Origin: Nanobdellota archaeon
Lineage (GTDB): Archaea > Nanobdellota > Nanobdellia > Pacearchaeales > GW2011-AR1
DNA length: 22,377 bases
Assembly (NCBI GenBank): GCA_018901625.1
Contig: JAHIEM010000112.1
Location: 1 to 22,377 of the forward strand
Direction: 5' to 3'
Under the pieces are notes generated by a model. That model made no database searches and had not been told where the DNA came from. It worked only from the letters and a program-made list of their open reading frames with translations. The position numbers were made by a program, and so were the translations under genes. Below are positions 1 through 6,316 of the stretch, piece by piece (the stretch's first letter is position 1; each line of letters starts with the position of its first letter).

Positions 1-86
1 AAAACACTCAAGAAAACTGCAAAAATAAATCTAAAAATCAGGCAAGTTCTAACCATCCCATAACTTAATTGCTGAACATGTTTAAT

Positions 87-110
87 AATTATCTTCTCGA
101 ACAGATAATT
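87..110. terminator. Hairpin downstream of gatA
   Basis: An 8-bp inverted repeat (AATTATCT / AGATAATT) with an 8-nt loop lies about 45 nt beyond the gatA stop. It could act as a 3'-end processing or termination structure. Archaeal terminators are usually simple U-tracts, so the role is uncertain. I see no gene in positions 1-154. Confidence 0.3.
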
Positions 111-154
111 CTTGTTATAATCTGCTTAAAAATTGAATCAACTAACCTCTTATC

Positions 155-1492
155 TCACTCAAATTTCTCAGCAATAGAAAGCATCTTACCCTCGTCAAAT
201 CTTCTGGTTAATATCTGCAATCCAACTGGAACTTGGTCAATCTTTCCAGCAGGAACAGAGATAGCCGGAATCTCAGCAAGATTAGCTAAAACAGTGCAGA
301 CATCATAATCATACTCTTCTTCTACACTCAGCTTTTCCCCAAATTTATGAGGCAATTTTGGAACAGTGGGAATAACTATGCAGTCAACTTTCTCAAAAGC
401 ACTGGCAAACTCTTTTTTAATAATCTCCTTAGCTTTCAAAGCTCTCCTATAATAAGTTCCCTTAAATTCAGCCTTCGAGATTTCACTTCCTCCCAAAATC
501 CTCCTTAAAACCTCCTCACCACACGAATCTTCTATCTTCTTCCCAAATCTTCTTCCATCAAACTTCCTGGTTCCAGAAAAAAATTCAACATAAACAATAG
601 GATAGTAAGTCTGTATTCCAAGATTTATATGTTTCAGTTCAACTTCTTCCTGCTTCCAGTTATTAGCCTCACAAACCTCCCTAACTTTTTTATTAATTAA
701 CTCAAGAATTCTTTCATCTCTAACACTAATCTTGGGAATTCCAATCTTTATCTTACTAAGTTTCTCTAATTTAATCTCCTTGCTCTCATAACTAGTAGCA
801 TCTCTCTCATCTCTGCCTTTAATAACATTCAAAACAAGCAAGGCATCTGAAACACTCTTAGAAATAACCCCAATCTGGTCTAGAGACATAGACAAGTCAA
901 TTAACCCATACCTAGACACTAAACCATAACTTGGCTTAACCCCCACAACACCGCAGTGAGAAGCAGGATTTCTTATGCTTCCCCCAGTATCACTTCCTAA
1001 AGCAATATCGCAGAAACCAGCTGCAACAGCAGCAGCCGAGCCACTTGAACTTCCTCCAGGAATTCTATCTATTGCTGAAGGATTCTTACTAACTCCAAAT
1101 GCGCTCTTTTCTCCAGAGATACCGCAACAAAATTCATCGCAATTAGTAATCCCAATAATAATCCCTCCCTCATCTTTAATTTTCTTTATAACTGTAGCAT
1201 CATAAGGAGCAATATAGTTTTTGAGAGTATTAGAGGCACAGGAGATATTATAATTTTTAACATTTATAGCAGCTTTAACCCCAATACATAATCCGAATAA
1301 TTTTTTATTTTTTAACTTTTCTCTATTTTTATCTAAATATTCCGCGTCATTTAATGCCAGTTCTGGTCTAACATCAATAAAAGCATTTATTTTTGGGTTC
1401 TCTTTCTTAATTTTATCTAAAAAGCTCTTTACATTTTGTGTTACGGTTAACTTTCCACTTCTCAAAAGGTTTAACTTATCTATAGCATTCAT
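155..1492 (-). CDS. gatA: Amidotransferase subunit A (GatA), tRNA-dependent amidase
   Basis: This is the amidase subunit of the tRNA-dependent amidotransferase: it releases ammonia from Gln or Asn for transfer onto mischarged Asp-tRNA(Asn) and/or Glu-tRNA(Gln). The protein has 445 residues, close to the family norm. The amidase-signature Ser-cisSer-Lys triad is visible: Lys73 in GVKAAI, Ser148 in the GGSSSGSAAA glycine/serine loop, and Ser172 in SDTGGSIR. The 75- and 24-residue spacings match those I recall for bacterial GatA. The ATG overlaps the stop of the upstream LAGLIDADG ORF by 4 nt (ATGA), so translation may be coupled. The N-terminus (VKSFLDKIKK-NPKINAFIDV) is normal for GatA. gatC lies about 2 kb upstream on the same strand, and aspS and a GatB/E gene follow further upstream, so the set probably makes Asn-tRNA(Asn). 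Separation of gatC from gatA by accessory DNA is unusual. Confidence 0.95.
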   Translation of the reverse strand: MNAIDKLNLLRSGKLTVTQNVKSFLDKIKKENPKINAFIDVRPELALNDAEYLDKNREKLKNKKLFGLCIGVKAAINVKNYNISCASNTLKNYIAPYDATVIKKIKDEGGIIIGITNCDEFCCGISGEKSAFGVSKNPSAIDRIPGGSSSGSAAAVAAGFCDIALGSDTGGSIRNPASHCGVVGVKPSYGLVSRYGLIDLSMSLDQIGVISKSVSDALLVLNVIKGRDERDATSYESKEIKLEKLSKIKIGIPKISVRDERILELINKKVREVCEANNWKQEEVELKHINLGIQTYYPIVYVEFFSGTRKFDGRRFGKKIEDSCGEEVLRRILGGSEISKAEFKGTYYRRALKAKEIIKKEFASAFEKVDCIVIPTVPKLPHKFGEKLSVEEEYDYDVCTVLANLAEIPAISVPAGKIDQVPVGLQILTRRFDEGKMLSIAEKFE

Positions 1493-2415
1493 GTTAATAC
1501 ATTCTCAATAAAATTTAATTGATGCGCGGGTATATAATCTTTGGGGTTTTTATCTAACAACTTGCAAGCTGCATAAACATAGACACTTCTGACCTTGCCA
1601 TGCTTAGAAGGATACGTCCAAGACTCCACGCTTCTCAAAGACCGGACATACTTATATCTTATCTCAATATCAAGAAGTTCTTTATCTAATTTTCTATTTC
1701 TTATTTCCTTAAAGAGATTCTTTAAATCGGGATTTAAAGGAACATTGAATTTGCCAGCAAAATCTTCTCCTAAAATTATTTTATTAGAAATTTCTTTCCT
1801 CTCTTTATGGAATATCAATGAAATGATCTGTTCATAAAATTTTAAGGTGTTTAAAAAACCCGCTGTCTGTAAAGTCAGTCTTCCATCATTTCTTTTTGAA
1901 ATAGGACATTGTATCCCTAGCTTTTCTAAAAGTTTTACAGCTTGTATGATTAACTGATGGGATGAAGTAGAAATGCAAAAATGCGCATGGTCTAATATGG
2001 GCTTATTTTTTAAATAGTAATATTGCAAATAACCATCGCCATCAAATAAGCCAGCAACAAAATGTCTAAGAATGTCATTATTATCAGAAGTTAAAATTTG
2101 TGGTGGTGTTTCTACTATTCTAACTTTTTTTCCTAAAGGAATTTTATAGTATTTATGCAAAATATACCGCAAGGGAGATGAAAGAATCTTGGTTTCTTTT
2201 CCATCAAAATTGAAATTTAAATTTGAGTTATATTCTTCATTTATTATTCTCCAGTATTTTAATAACAAACCTTCATCATTTTGACCTAAACTTACTCTTG
2301 GCTCTGTAGAGGTTAAAGAACCGTCTGTAATAATAAATCCCAACAGTTGTGCTATTTGCGGAGTTACATCTTTCTTAAAGGTTATAGCTCTTCCAGACCT
2401 CCCCCTCAGTTTCAA
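1489..2415 (-). CDS. LAGLIDADG homing-endonuclease-like protein (downstream part of a TAG-interrupted gene)
   Basis: The open frame encodes 308 residues and contains two LAGLIDADG-type dodecapeptides: LLGFIITDGSL at about residues 24-34 and FVAGLFDGDGYL at about 119-130. Both keep the acidic residue that binds the catalytic metal. This is the layout of a single-chain DOD-type homing endonuclease. No intein splicing motifs are seen, so it looks free-standing. The first possible start is a TTG at 2415, but the same frame continues upstream through one TAG codon (2452-2454) to an ATG at 2583 that follows the DUF2080 gene by 7 nt. The residues between the TAG and the TTG (LTEEELWDFLDG) look like real coding sequence. 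The gene is therefore probably one reading frame broken by a single nonsense codon, or expressed by readthrough or reinitiation. Its 3' end overlaps the gatA start by 4 nt. Confidence 0.8.
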   Translation of the reverse strand: MKLRGRSGRAITFKKDVTPQIAQLLGFIITDGSLTSTEPRVSLGQNDEGLLLKYWRIINEEYNSNLNFNFDGKETKILSSPLRYILHKYYKIPLGKKVRIVETPPQILTSDNNDILRHFVAGLFDGDGYLQYYYLKNKPILDHAHFCISTSSHQLIIQAVKLLEKLGIQCPISKRNDGRLTLQTAGFLNTLKFYEQIISLIFHKERKEISNKIILGEDFAGKFNVPLNPDLKNLFKEIRNRKLDKELLDIEIRYKYVRSLRSVESWTYPSKHGKVRSVYVYAACKLLDKNPKDYIPAHQLNFIENVLT

Positions 2416-2451
2416 ACCATCGAGAAAATCCCATAGCTCTTCTTCAGTCAG

Positions 2452-2583
2452 CTACAGCTTTTTGATATTTATTTTGTCTCCCCTAGCAAACTCTTTGTTA
2501 GATATTCCCAGCATATTCAACCTGTAAACTAGTAATCTGCTTTTCTCCACATACAAATCAGGAAAGTATATTTTATTTGCCAT
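2452..2583 (-). pseudogene. 5' part of the LAGLIDADG gene, ending at an in-frame TAG
   Basis: ATG at 2583 opens 43 codons (MANKIYFPDLYVEKSRLL...) that end in TAG at 2452-2454. The ATG at 2583 and the LAGLIDADG frame are in phase (168 nt apart to the TTG), and sense codons resume directly after the TAG. Start spacing after the DUF2080 stop (7 nt) suggests the original gene began here, giving about 364 residues. TAG is a normal stop elsewhere in the window (gatC, the metallophosphoesterase, the gatB/E gene, secY), so reassignment is unlikely. A recent nonsense mutation is the simplest reading. Confidence 0.65.
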
Positions 2584-2590
2584 TTTTAAC

Positions 2591-2749
2591 TTAATCATTA
2601 CACACAACAAGATATACCTCTTTTCCAAGATATTCTTTAGGACAGTCGACTTTCGCGCTAGTGCCGAATTTAGTTACCCTTCTCTTAAGGAACCCTCTTA
2701 CATTTTTTAATTTTAGCTCAGTCTTGGGGATAATTTTAATTTTTTTCAT
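2591..2749 (-). CDS. DUF2080-type small transposon-associated protein (AbrB-like)
   Basis: This 52-residue ORF contains RRVTKFGTSAKVDCPKEYLG followed by KEVYLVV. That matches the small archaeal DUF2080 proteins, whose core resembles the AbrB/MazE swapped-hairpin fold (V-T-x-F-G-x-S-x-K-V-x-x-P-K-E). Family members are described as transposon-encoded and have no proven function; DNA binding is my inference from the fold resemblance. It is the first gene of a two-gene unit with the LAGLIDADG gene 7 nt downstream. Its ATG sits about 26 nt from a TATA-like element, and a palindrome fills the space directly before the ATG, which would suit autoregulation. Confidence 0.75.
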   Translation of the reverse strand: MKKIKIIPKTELKLKNVRGFLKRRVTKFGTSAKVDCPKEYLGKEVYLVVCND

Positions 2750-2780
2750 ATATCTAATAGATATCTTAAATATTTAAATT
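2750..2780 (-). promoter_or_regulatory. TATA element and 15-nt palindrome before the DUF2080 gene
   Basis: An AT-rich TATA-like element (2771-2780) is centred about 26 nt before the DUF2080 ATG, which predicts a leaderless transcript. The 15-nt palindrome ATATCTAATAGATAT (2750-2764) lies between the TATA element and the ATG, the expected place for a repressor operator. The inserted module thus seems to carry its own promoter. Confidence 0.5.
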
Positions 2781-2783
2781 TTT

Positions 2784-2930
2784 CTATACCTGCAAAATTG
2801 CAGTTATCTTATTCCCTTTCAGATTATTCTTCTCAATTTCAGATAAATATTTTTTAACTTTTTCTTCAGTTGTTTCTTTCATTTTCTGCATTTGGGTTAT
2901 TTCTCGTTTCACACATTTTATATTCTCCAT
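2784..2930 (-). pseudogene. 48-residue ORF resembling a truncated GatA N-terminus
   Basis: The ORF starts within direct-repeat copy A and ends at TAG. Its C-terminal half, EEKVKKYLSEIEKNNLKGNK then ITAILQV, aligns with GatA residues about 18-41 of this window (QNVKSFLDKIKKENP-KINAFIDV). It also fits the amidase-family pattern VKxxLxxIxxxN-x-KINAxxxV. It stops exactly where the amidase body would begin. I infer a displaced 5' fragment of an older gatA, cut off by insertion of the DUF2080-LAGLIDADG module. The alternative is an unrelated short ORF; the similarity is short and judged by eye. It overlaps the end of the 125-residue ORF by 13 nt. Confidence 0.4.
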
Positions 2931-2966
2931 CTTGGCTCAAGACTATAGTGGTCTCTTTGTGATTTT
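2851..2966. repeat. 116-bp direct repeat, copy A
   Basis: This segment matches 3308-3423 without gaps at a constant offset of 457 bp. The first 57 positions are identical and about 11 mismatches lie in the remaining 59, roughly 90% identity overall. On the minus strand it holds the ATG and first 25 or so codons of the GatA-N-terminus-like ORF plus about 36 bp upstream. Confidence 0.9.
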
Positions 2967-3295
2967 GCTTCTCTGTACTCGTCTGGAAAATCTTGTTTTT
3001 CTTTATCAAATTGTGCCTGTCTTTCGCAAGCACTTCTAAGCCTTCTATATTCGGTCATGTAAGGAACCACGCTTTCTTTCATTTTCCTGGCTGTCAAAGA
3101 CAAAGCATCATAAAAAAGATCTTCGCATGCTCTCCACTCCTCGCCCCGCGCAGAAACTTTTCTGTGAGCAAGAATTCTTAGGATATCCAAGCATGTTTTC
3201 ATGTCCCATAACTTTTCACCCAGCTGCGTTCTATATGCTTCCTTTATTTCCTCTAATTTTTTGTCTGTTACTCCTTCTGCATTCATTTTTTGCAT
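2918..3295 (-). CDS. Hypothetical protein, 125 residues, between the repeat copies
   Basis: I do not recognise this protein. It is highly charged, probably all-helical, with no membrane segment or signal peptide and no nuclease or transposase motif that I can see. A GGGAG sequence sits about 8 nt before the ATG, supporting translation. The gene begins just after direct-repeat copy B and its last dozen codons run into copy A, so its C-terminus (DHYSLEPRWRI) is read from repeat sequence. That arrangement suggests it entered with, or was created by, the event that duplicated the repeat. It separates gatC from the rest of the gat region. Confidence 0.55.
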   Translation of the reverse strand: MQKMNAEGVTDKKLEEIKEAYRTQLGEKLWDMKTCLDILRILAHRKVSARGEEWRACEDLFYDALSLTARKMKESVVPYMTEYRRLRSACERQAQFDKEKQDFPDEYREAKSQRDHYSLEPRWRI

Positions 3296-3387
3296 TTCAC
3301 TCTCCCATTTTTAACTTTTTCTTCAGTTGTTTCTTTCATTTTCTGCATTTGGGTTATTTCTCGTCCCATACATCTTATATTCTCCAT
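3283..3387 (-). pseudogene. 34-codon ORF fragment from repeat copy B
   Basis: It shares its start and first ~26 codons (MENIRCMGREITQMQKMKET...) with the ORF in copy A, then diverges exactly at the repeat boundary and stops within 8 codons. It is best read as a 5' fragment of the same ancestral gene, truncated where the 125-residue ORF unit begins. It overlaps the start of that ORF in another frame. Confidence 0.4.
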
Positions 3388-3423
3388 CTTGGCTTACTGC
3401 GATAGTGCTCTCTTTATGATTTT
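3308..3423. repeat. 116-bp direct repeat, copy B
   Basis: Partner of 2851-2966 (about 90% identical, no gaps). It lies 46 bp downstream of the gatC stop, where the gatA start would be expected in an uninterrupted gatC-gatA operon. Confidence 0.9.
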
Positions 3424-3469
3424 AGAGAATTGTCTAAAATAGTTTTCACCTTTTTCATAGTAAGATTAT

Positions 3470-3706
3470 CTAAACCCATTTTCCCCTCTCAGCTTTAATA
3501 CAATCTCCCTCTCGTTCAGGCGCATTCTTAAGCATAATCTCTCTAAACCCTGCATCTCCCTCCTCTCCTTCTCTCTCAACTCTCTCGCACTCTTCTCTCT
3601 CAACCCGCACTTCTTCAAGTTTCTCAACATCTTTCAGTGAATTATGAAAGCTGTCAATTATCTTCTTAGCCTGTTTGAGTATCTCCTGCTGGTTGATTTC
3701 TGCCAT
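3470..3706 (-). CDS. gatC: GatC-like amidotransferase subunit
   Basis: The protein has 78 residues with an N-terminal helix and a C-terminal FREIMLKNAPEREGDCIKAE stretch. This resembles the GatC C-terminal linker that embraces GatA and GatB (canonical form REEALKNAPxREDGFFKVP). GatC has no catalytic site; it stabilises the GatA-GatB interface. The identification rests on that linker motif, the small size and the neighbourhood (gatA downstream, gatB/E and aspS upstream). The ATG lies 2 nt after the metallophosphoesterase stop, so the two genes are co-transcribed and probably translationally coupled. Conserved GatC N-terminal helices are too variable to check by eye. Confidence 0.75.
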   Translation of the reverse strand: MAEINQQEILKQAKKIIDSFHNSLKDVEKLEEVRVEREECERVEREGEEGDAGFREIMLKNAPEREGDCIKAERGKWV

Positions 3707-3708
3707 GC

Positions 3709-4557
3709 CTATCTAACAAATCTCACATTTAAAACTCTTTTCATTCTTTCATCAAATTCAATAACAGCCGCTCGCCCATCAGCAGCAGCCCCAGGATTTA
3801 CAACCCAAGTCTTCCCCATCCTGCAAGTTCCAGGATTCTCATGCATATGCCCGCATACAACCAAAGCAGGCTTGAATCTCTTTATAATATCATTATAGGG
3901 CTCAAATCCAACATGCTTGCCGTTCATTGGACTTGATTTCATCCTTACTCTATCAAGAATCTTATAAGGGGTATAGTGTATAAGAAAAATAAAACCCTTT
4001 TCTGGCTTGAATCTCTTTATTAATTTATCAAGCCTCTCGGCAGTTTTCAAATACCTTCTTAACCTTCTCTTTTGATTCTTCTTATCCTTATCAACCGGAT
4101 TCTTGATAAATTCAGTTACATCAACATATCCTCCATGCCCGATTAATTCAACTCCGCTAACTCGCACTCTTTTCTTGTCAACCAAATTCAAATTTTTCAT
4201 ATTCTTTATTTTGTCATCATAGAATCCGGGCATAATCGCCGGGGGCTCGCTCGTTTCATACTCCCTATAAAAATCAGAATTCCCCCATACAAGATAAATC
4301 TTCCTCCCAAGGCTATTTATCTTCTTTAAAATTCCCAGCCCAGAATCAAAACCCTCCTTTTCTAACCGAGATGCCTGTTTCAATCCAACCGCATCATACC
4401 ACTTCTTCGCCCAATTCTTAAATATAATCTTGCGAATCTTGTCAACATTAGCAAAATCTCCTGTAGAAAGAATCAATTCAGGCTTCTCTTTTCTAACTAT
4501 CTTTCTTAATTTTTCAGGAAACTTGCCGTGAAAGTCCCCAATAGCAAGAATTTTCAT
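3709..4557 (-). CDS. Calcineurin-like metallophosphoesterase
   Basis: This 282-residue protein has the full metallophosphoesterase metal-binding set in order: Asp8 and His10 (GDFHG), Gly33-Asp34 (STGDFAN), Gly92-Asn93 (WGNSD), His194 (IHYTP) and Gly-His-x-His at 236-239 (CGHMHE), followed by NPGA near residue 254. It probably hydrolyses a phosphomono- or phosphodiester in the cytoplasm; the substrate cannot be told. There is no signal peptide. A basic stretch at about 158-183 (KKNQKRRLRRYLKTAERLDK) is an unusual insertion between catalytic blocks. It is the first gene of a unit with gatC, with an apparently leaderless promoter. Confidence 0.85.
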   Translation of the reverse strand: MKILAIGDFHGKFPEKLRKIVRKEKPELILSTGDFANVDKIRKIIFKNWAKKWYDAVGLKQASRLEKEGFDSGLGILKKINSLGRKIYLVWGNSDFYREYETSEPPAIMPGFYDDKIKNMKNLNLVDKKRVRVSGVELIGHGGYVDVTEFIKNPVDKDKKNQKRRLRRYLKTAERLDKLIKRFKPEKGFIFLIHYTPYKILDRVRMKSSPMNGKHVGFEPYNDIIKRFKPALVVCGHMHENPGTCRMGKTWVVNPGAAADGRAAVIEFDERMKRVLNVRFVR

Positions 4558-4577
4558 GCTATTCTAATTAGGGGGGC

Positions 4578-4586
4578 ATATAAAAA
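4578..4586 (-). promoter_or_regulatory. TATA element of the phosphoesterase-gatC unit
   Basis: Minus-strand TTTTTATAT is centred about 25 nt before the ATG at 4557, consistent with a leaderless transcript. Confidence 0.5.
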
Positions 4587-4622
4587 CCCTTCCAAATAAA
4601 AAAGAAAAATCAGAAAATAAAC

Positions 4623-4871
4623 CTACTCTTCTCTAGGTGTAGCTTCAGAAACTTTCAAATCCCTGCCTTCGAAATTCTTTCCATTCATTGCTGCAATAGC
4701 TTTCTTTCCAGCTTCTTCATCTGCAAATTCTACAAAGCCAAAACCTTTTGACCTGTTAGAATATCTGTCCATGATTACACTGGCGCTGCTGACTTCTCCA
4801 AATTCAGAAAAAATCTCGCCAAGCTTTTTATCATCAATGCTCCAAGCAAGATTACCAACATATAACTTCAT
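4623..4871 (-). CDS. Single-RRM RNA-binding protein
   Basis: This is one RNA-recognition motif with almost nothing else (82 residues). RNP2 (LYVGNL, residues 3-8) and RNP1 (KGFGFVEF, about 43-50) are intact, including the aromatic residues that stack on RNA bases. I chose the ATG at 4871 because GGGAGGT sits 5 nt before it; an in-frame ATG 15 nt upstream would place that Shine-Dalgarno inside the gene. A TATA-like element (about 4918-4927) predicts a short leader. Proteins of this form are common in bacteria, especially cyanobacteria, and in eukaryotes, but sparse in archaea, so lateral acquisition is likely. It may act as an RNA chaperone, which is inferred. Confidence 0.9.
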   Translation of the reverse strand: MKLYVGNLAWSIDDKKLGEIFSEFGEVSSASVIMDRYSNRSKGFGFVEFADEEAGKKAIAAMNGKNFEGRDLKVSEATPREE

Positions 4872-4933
4872 TTTTACCTCCCGCATTATTTAGTATCATA
4901 ATTTTACAAGAATTTAAGCATTTAAAACCTTAT

Positions 4934-6199
4934 CTATGGTGTTATCCTATCCCTGTCTCTCGGAAACATTGTAGCTTCCTTGACATTATCAAATCCGCAA
5001 ATCATCTGAGTTAACCTCTCTAACCCTATACTCCATCCAGAATGTGGAACAGCCCCATACCTAAAAGAATCAACATAATCCTTAAAACTCTCTAGCCTTA
5101 ACCCCTTTGCCTTAATTCTTGCAATCAGCAGCTCAGGAATATGAATTCTCTGCCCGCCAGAACTTATCTCCACGCCGCCATAAAGAGCATCAAACCCCTC
5201 AGAAACCTTTGCATCCTTCTTTTCATCTTTAGGCATAATATAAAACGGCTTAATTGAAACTGGCCAAGAATGAGTGAAAACAATATCTCCCGGATACATC
5301 TCGCATAACTTCTTTTCCTGCTCAGGTGTAAAATCTTCCCCAACCTTCCCGCCAGCCTTCTTAATTGCATCTGAATACTCTAGATAAACACCTTTAGGGA
5401 CCTTTAATTTCACCCCCAGTAGCTCAAGCTCGCTCTTGCAATTCTCAATAACTTTCTCAATCATATATTTCATGACTCTCTCAAGTTCCTGCATAATTTC
5501 CATCTGGTTCATAAACGCGCATTCAATATCCATCTGCCTTATCTCATTAATATGCCTAGTTGTATTATGCTTCTCAGCCCTCCATACAGGTGTAATAGTA
5601 AATGTCTTCTCCATAGAACATGCAAGCATCTGCTTATACAACTGAGGGCTCTGAGCAAGATAAGCTTTTTTCTCAAAGTATTGAACAGAAAAAAGCTCAG
5701 TTCCCCCCTCTGACGCAGAACTTATTATGCAGGGCATCTGCATCTCAATAAAACCCTTATTGTAAAAATACTCTCTGAATCTAGCTGCAAGCTCTGTCTG
5801 GATTCTGAATATTGCCTGTGTCCTCTTTCTATGAAAATCCAAAAACCTGTAATCCAGCCGTTTAGGCAATTCAGTCTTGGAAAAATCAGAAACATCAATC
5901 GGAAGAGGCTGTTCAGCTTCAGAAATGACCTCTATTTTCTCAGGAACAATCTCCATTCCACCAGGCGCCTGTTTGCTCCGAGTTGCCTTTCCAGATACAG
6001 AAACAACATTCTCGCGAGATTGATTCATTAACTCAAAAACCTTGCTATCTTTTGTAGCCACTATTTGAATTATCCCAGTTATATCTCTGACAAGCATGAA
6101 TCTTACTTTTCCCAAAGCGCGAGTTTCATGAACCCACCCCTTCACTAAAACCTGCTCTTCCTTTCCTTTCAATACATCTCGAATATAGCTTCTTTCCAT
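4934..6199 (-). CDS. aspS: Aspartyl-tRNA synthetase, archaeal type, probably non-discriminating
   Basis: Class IIb synthetase of 421 residues that attaches Asp to tRNA. An N-terminal OB-fold anticodon-binding domain spans residues 1 to about 100. The class II catalytic core follows, with GGTELFSVQYFEKKAYLAQS, the motif 2 region (PVWRAEKHNTTRH) and the C-terminal motif 3 (GWSIGLERLTQMI ... FPRDRDRITP). There is no bacterial GAD insert, as expected for the archaeal form. At the two OB-fold positions I recall as setting tRNA(Asn) discrimination, this protein has His24 (GWVHE) and Pro79 (QAPGG). Discriminating enzymes such as that of Thermococcus have Trp and Lys there. It therefore probably charges both tRNA(Asp) and tRNA(Asn), feeding the amidotransferase encoded nearby. 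GGAGAT precedes the ATG, and a TATA-like element lies at about 6221-6229. Confidence 0.95.
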   Translation of the reverse strand: MERSYIRDVLKGKEEQVLVKGWVHETRALGKVRFMLVRDITGIIQIVATKDSKVFELMNQSRENVVSVSGKATRSKQAPGGMEIVPEKIEVISEAEQPLPIDVSDFSKTELPKRLDYRFLDFHRKRTQAIFRIQTELAARFREYFYNKGFIEMQMPCIISSASEGGTELFSVQYFEKKAYLAQSPQLYKQMLACSMEKTFTITPVWRAEKHNTTRHINEIRQMDIECAFMNQMEIMQELERVMKYMIEKVIENCKSELELLGVKLKVPKGVYLEYSDAIKKAGGKVGEDFTPEQEKKLCEMYPGDIVFTHSWPVSIKPFYIMPKDEKKDAKVSEGFDALYGGVEISSGGQRIHIPELLIARIKAKGLRLESFKDYVDSFRYGAVPHSGWSIGLERLTQMICGFDNVKEATMFPRDRDRITP

Positions 6200-6316
6200 A
6201 TTATCTCCAAGATAATTTGTTTATAAATTTATTCTTGCTTACTTTTCTCCCCCATTCTAAAATTGATTATCTATTATTTATAAACCTATTCTAGTGAACT
6301 TTTATGTATTTCTGCA

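Noticed and set aside
2452..2454. TAG read as pyrrolysine or another sense codon
   Set aside because: TAG serves as the normal stop of several genes in the window, and no pyl genes are seen.
1489..2583. Intein inside GatA
   Set aside because: The LAGLIDADG frame ends in its own stop and gatA begins with its own ATG; no splicing blocks are present.
2941..3423. Alternative frame through both repeats reading HKE-(T/S)-TI...SQDGEYKM...NNPNAENERNN
   Set aside because: Several substitutions between the copies are synonymous in this frame, but it lacks a start codon in copy B, where a stop lies just upstream. The signal is too short to call a gene.
5164..5370. Minus-strand ORF inside aspS
   Set aside because: Alternative frame of the synthetase gene, arginine/leucine-rich as expected for a shadow frame.
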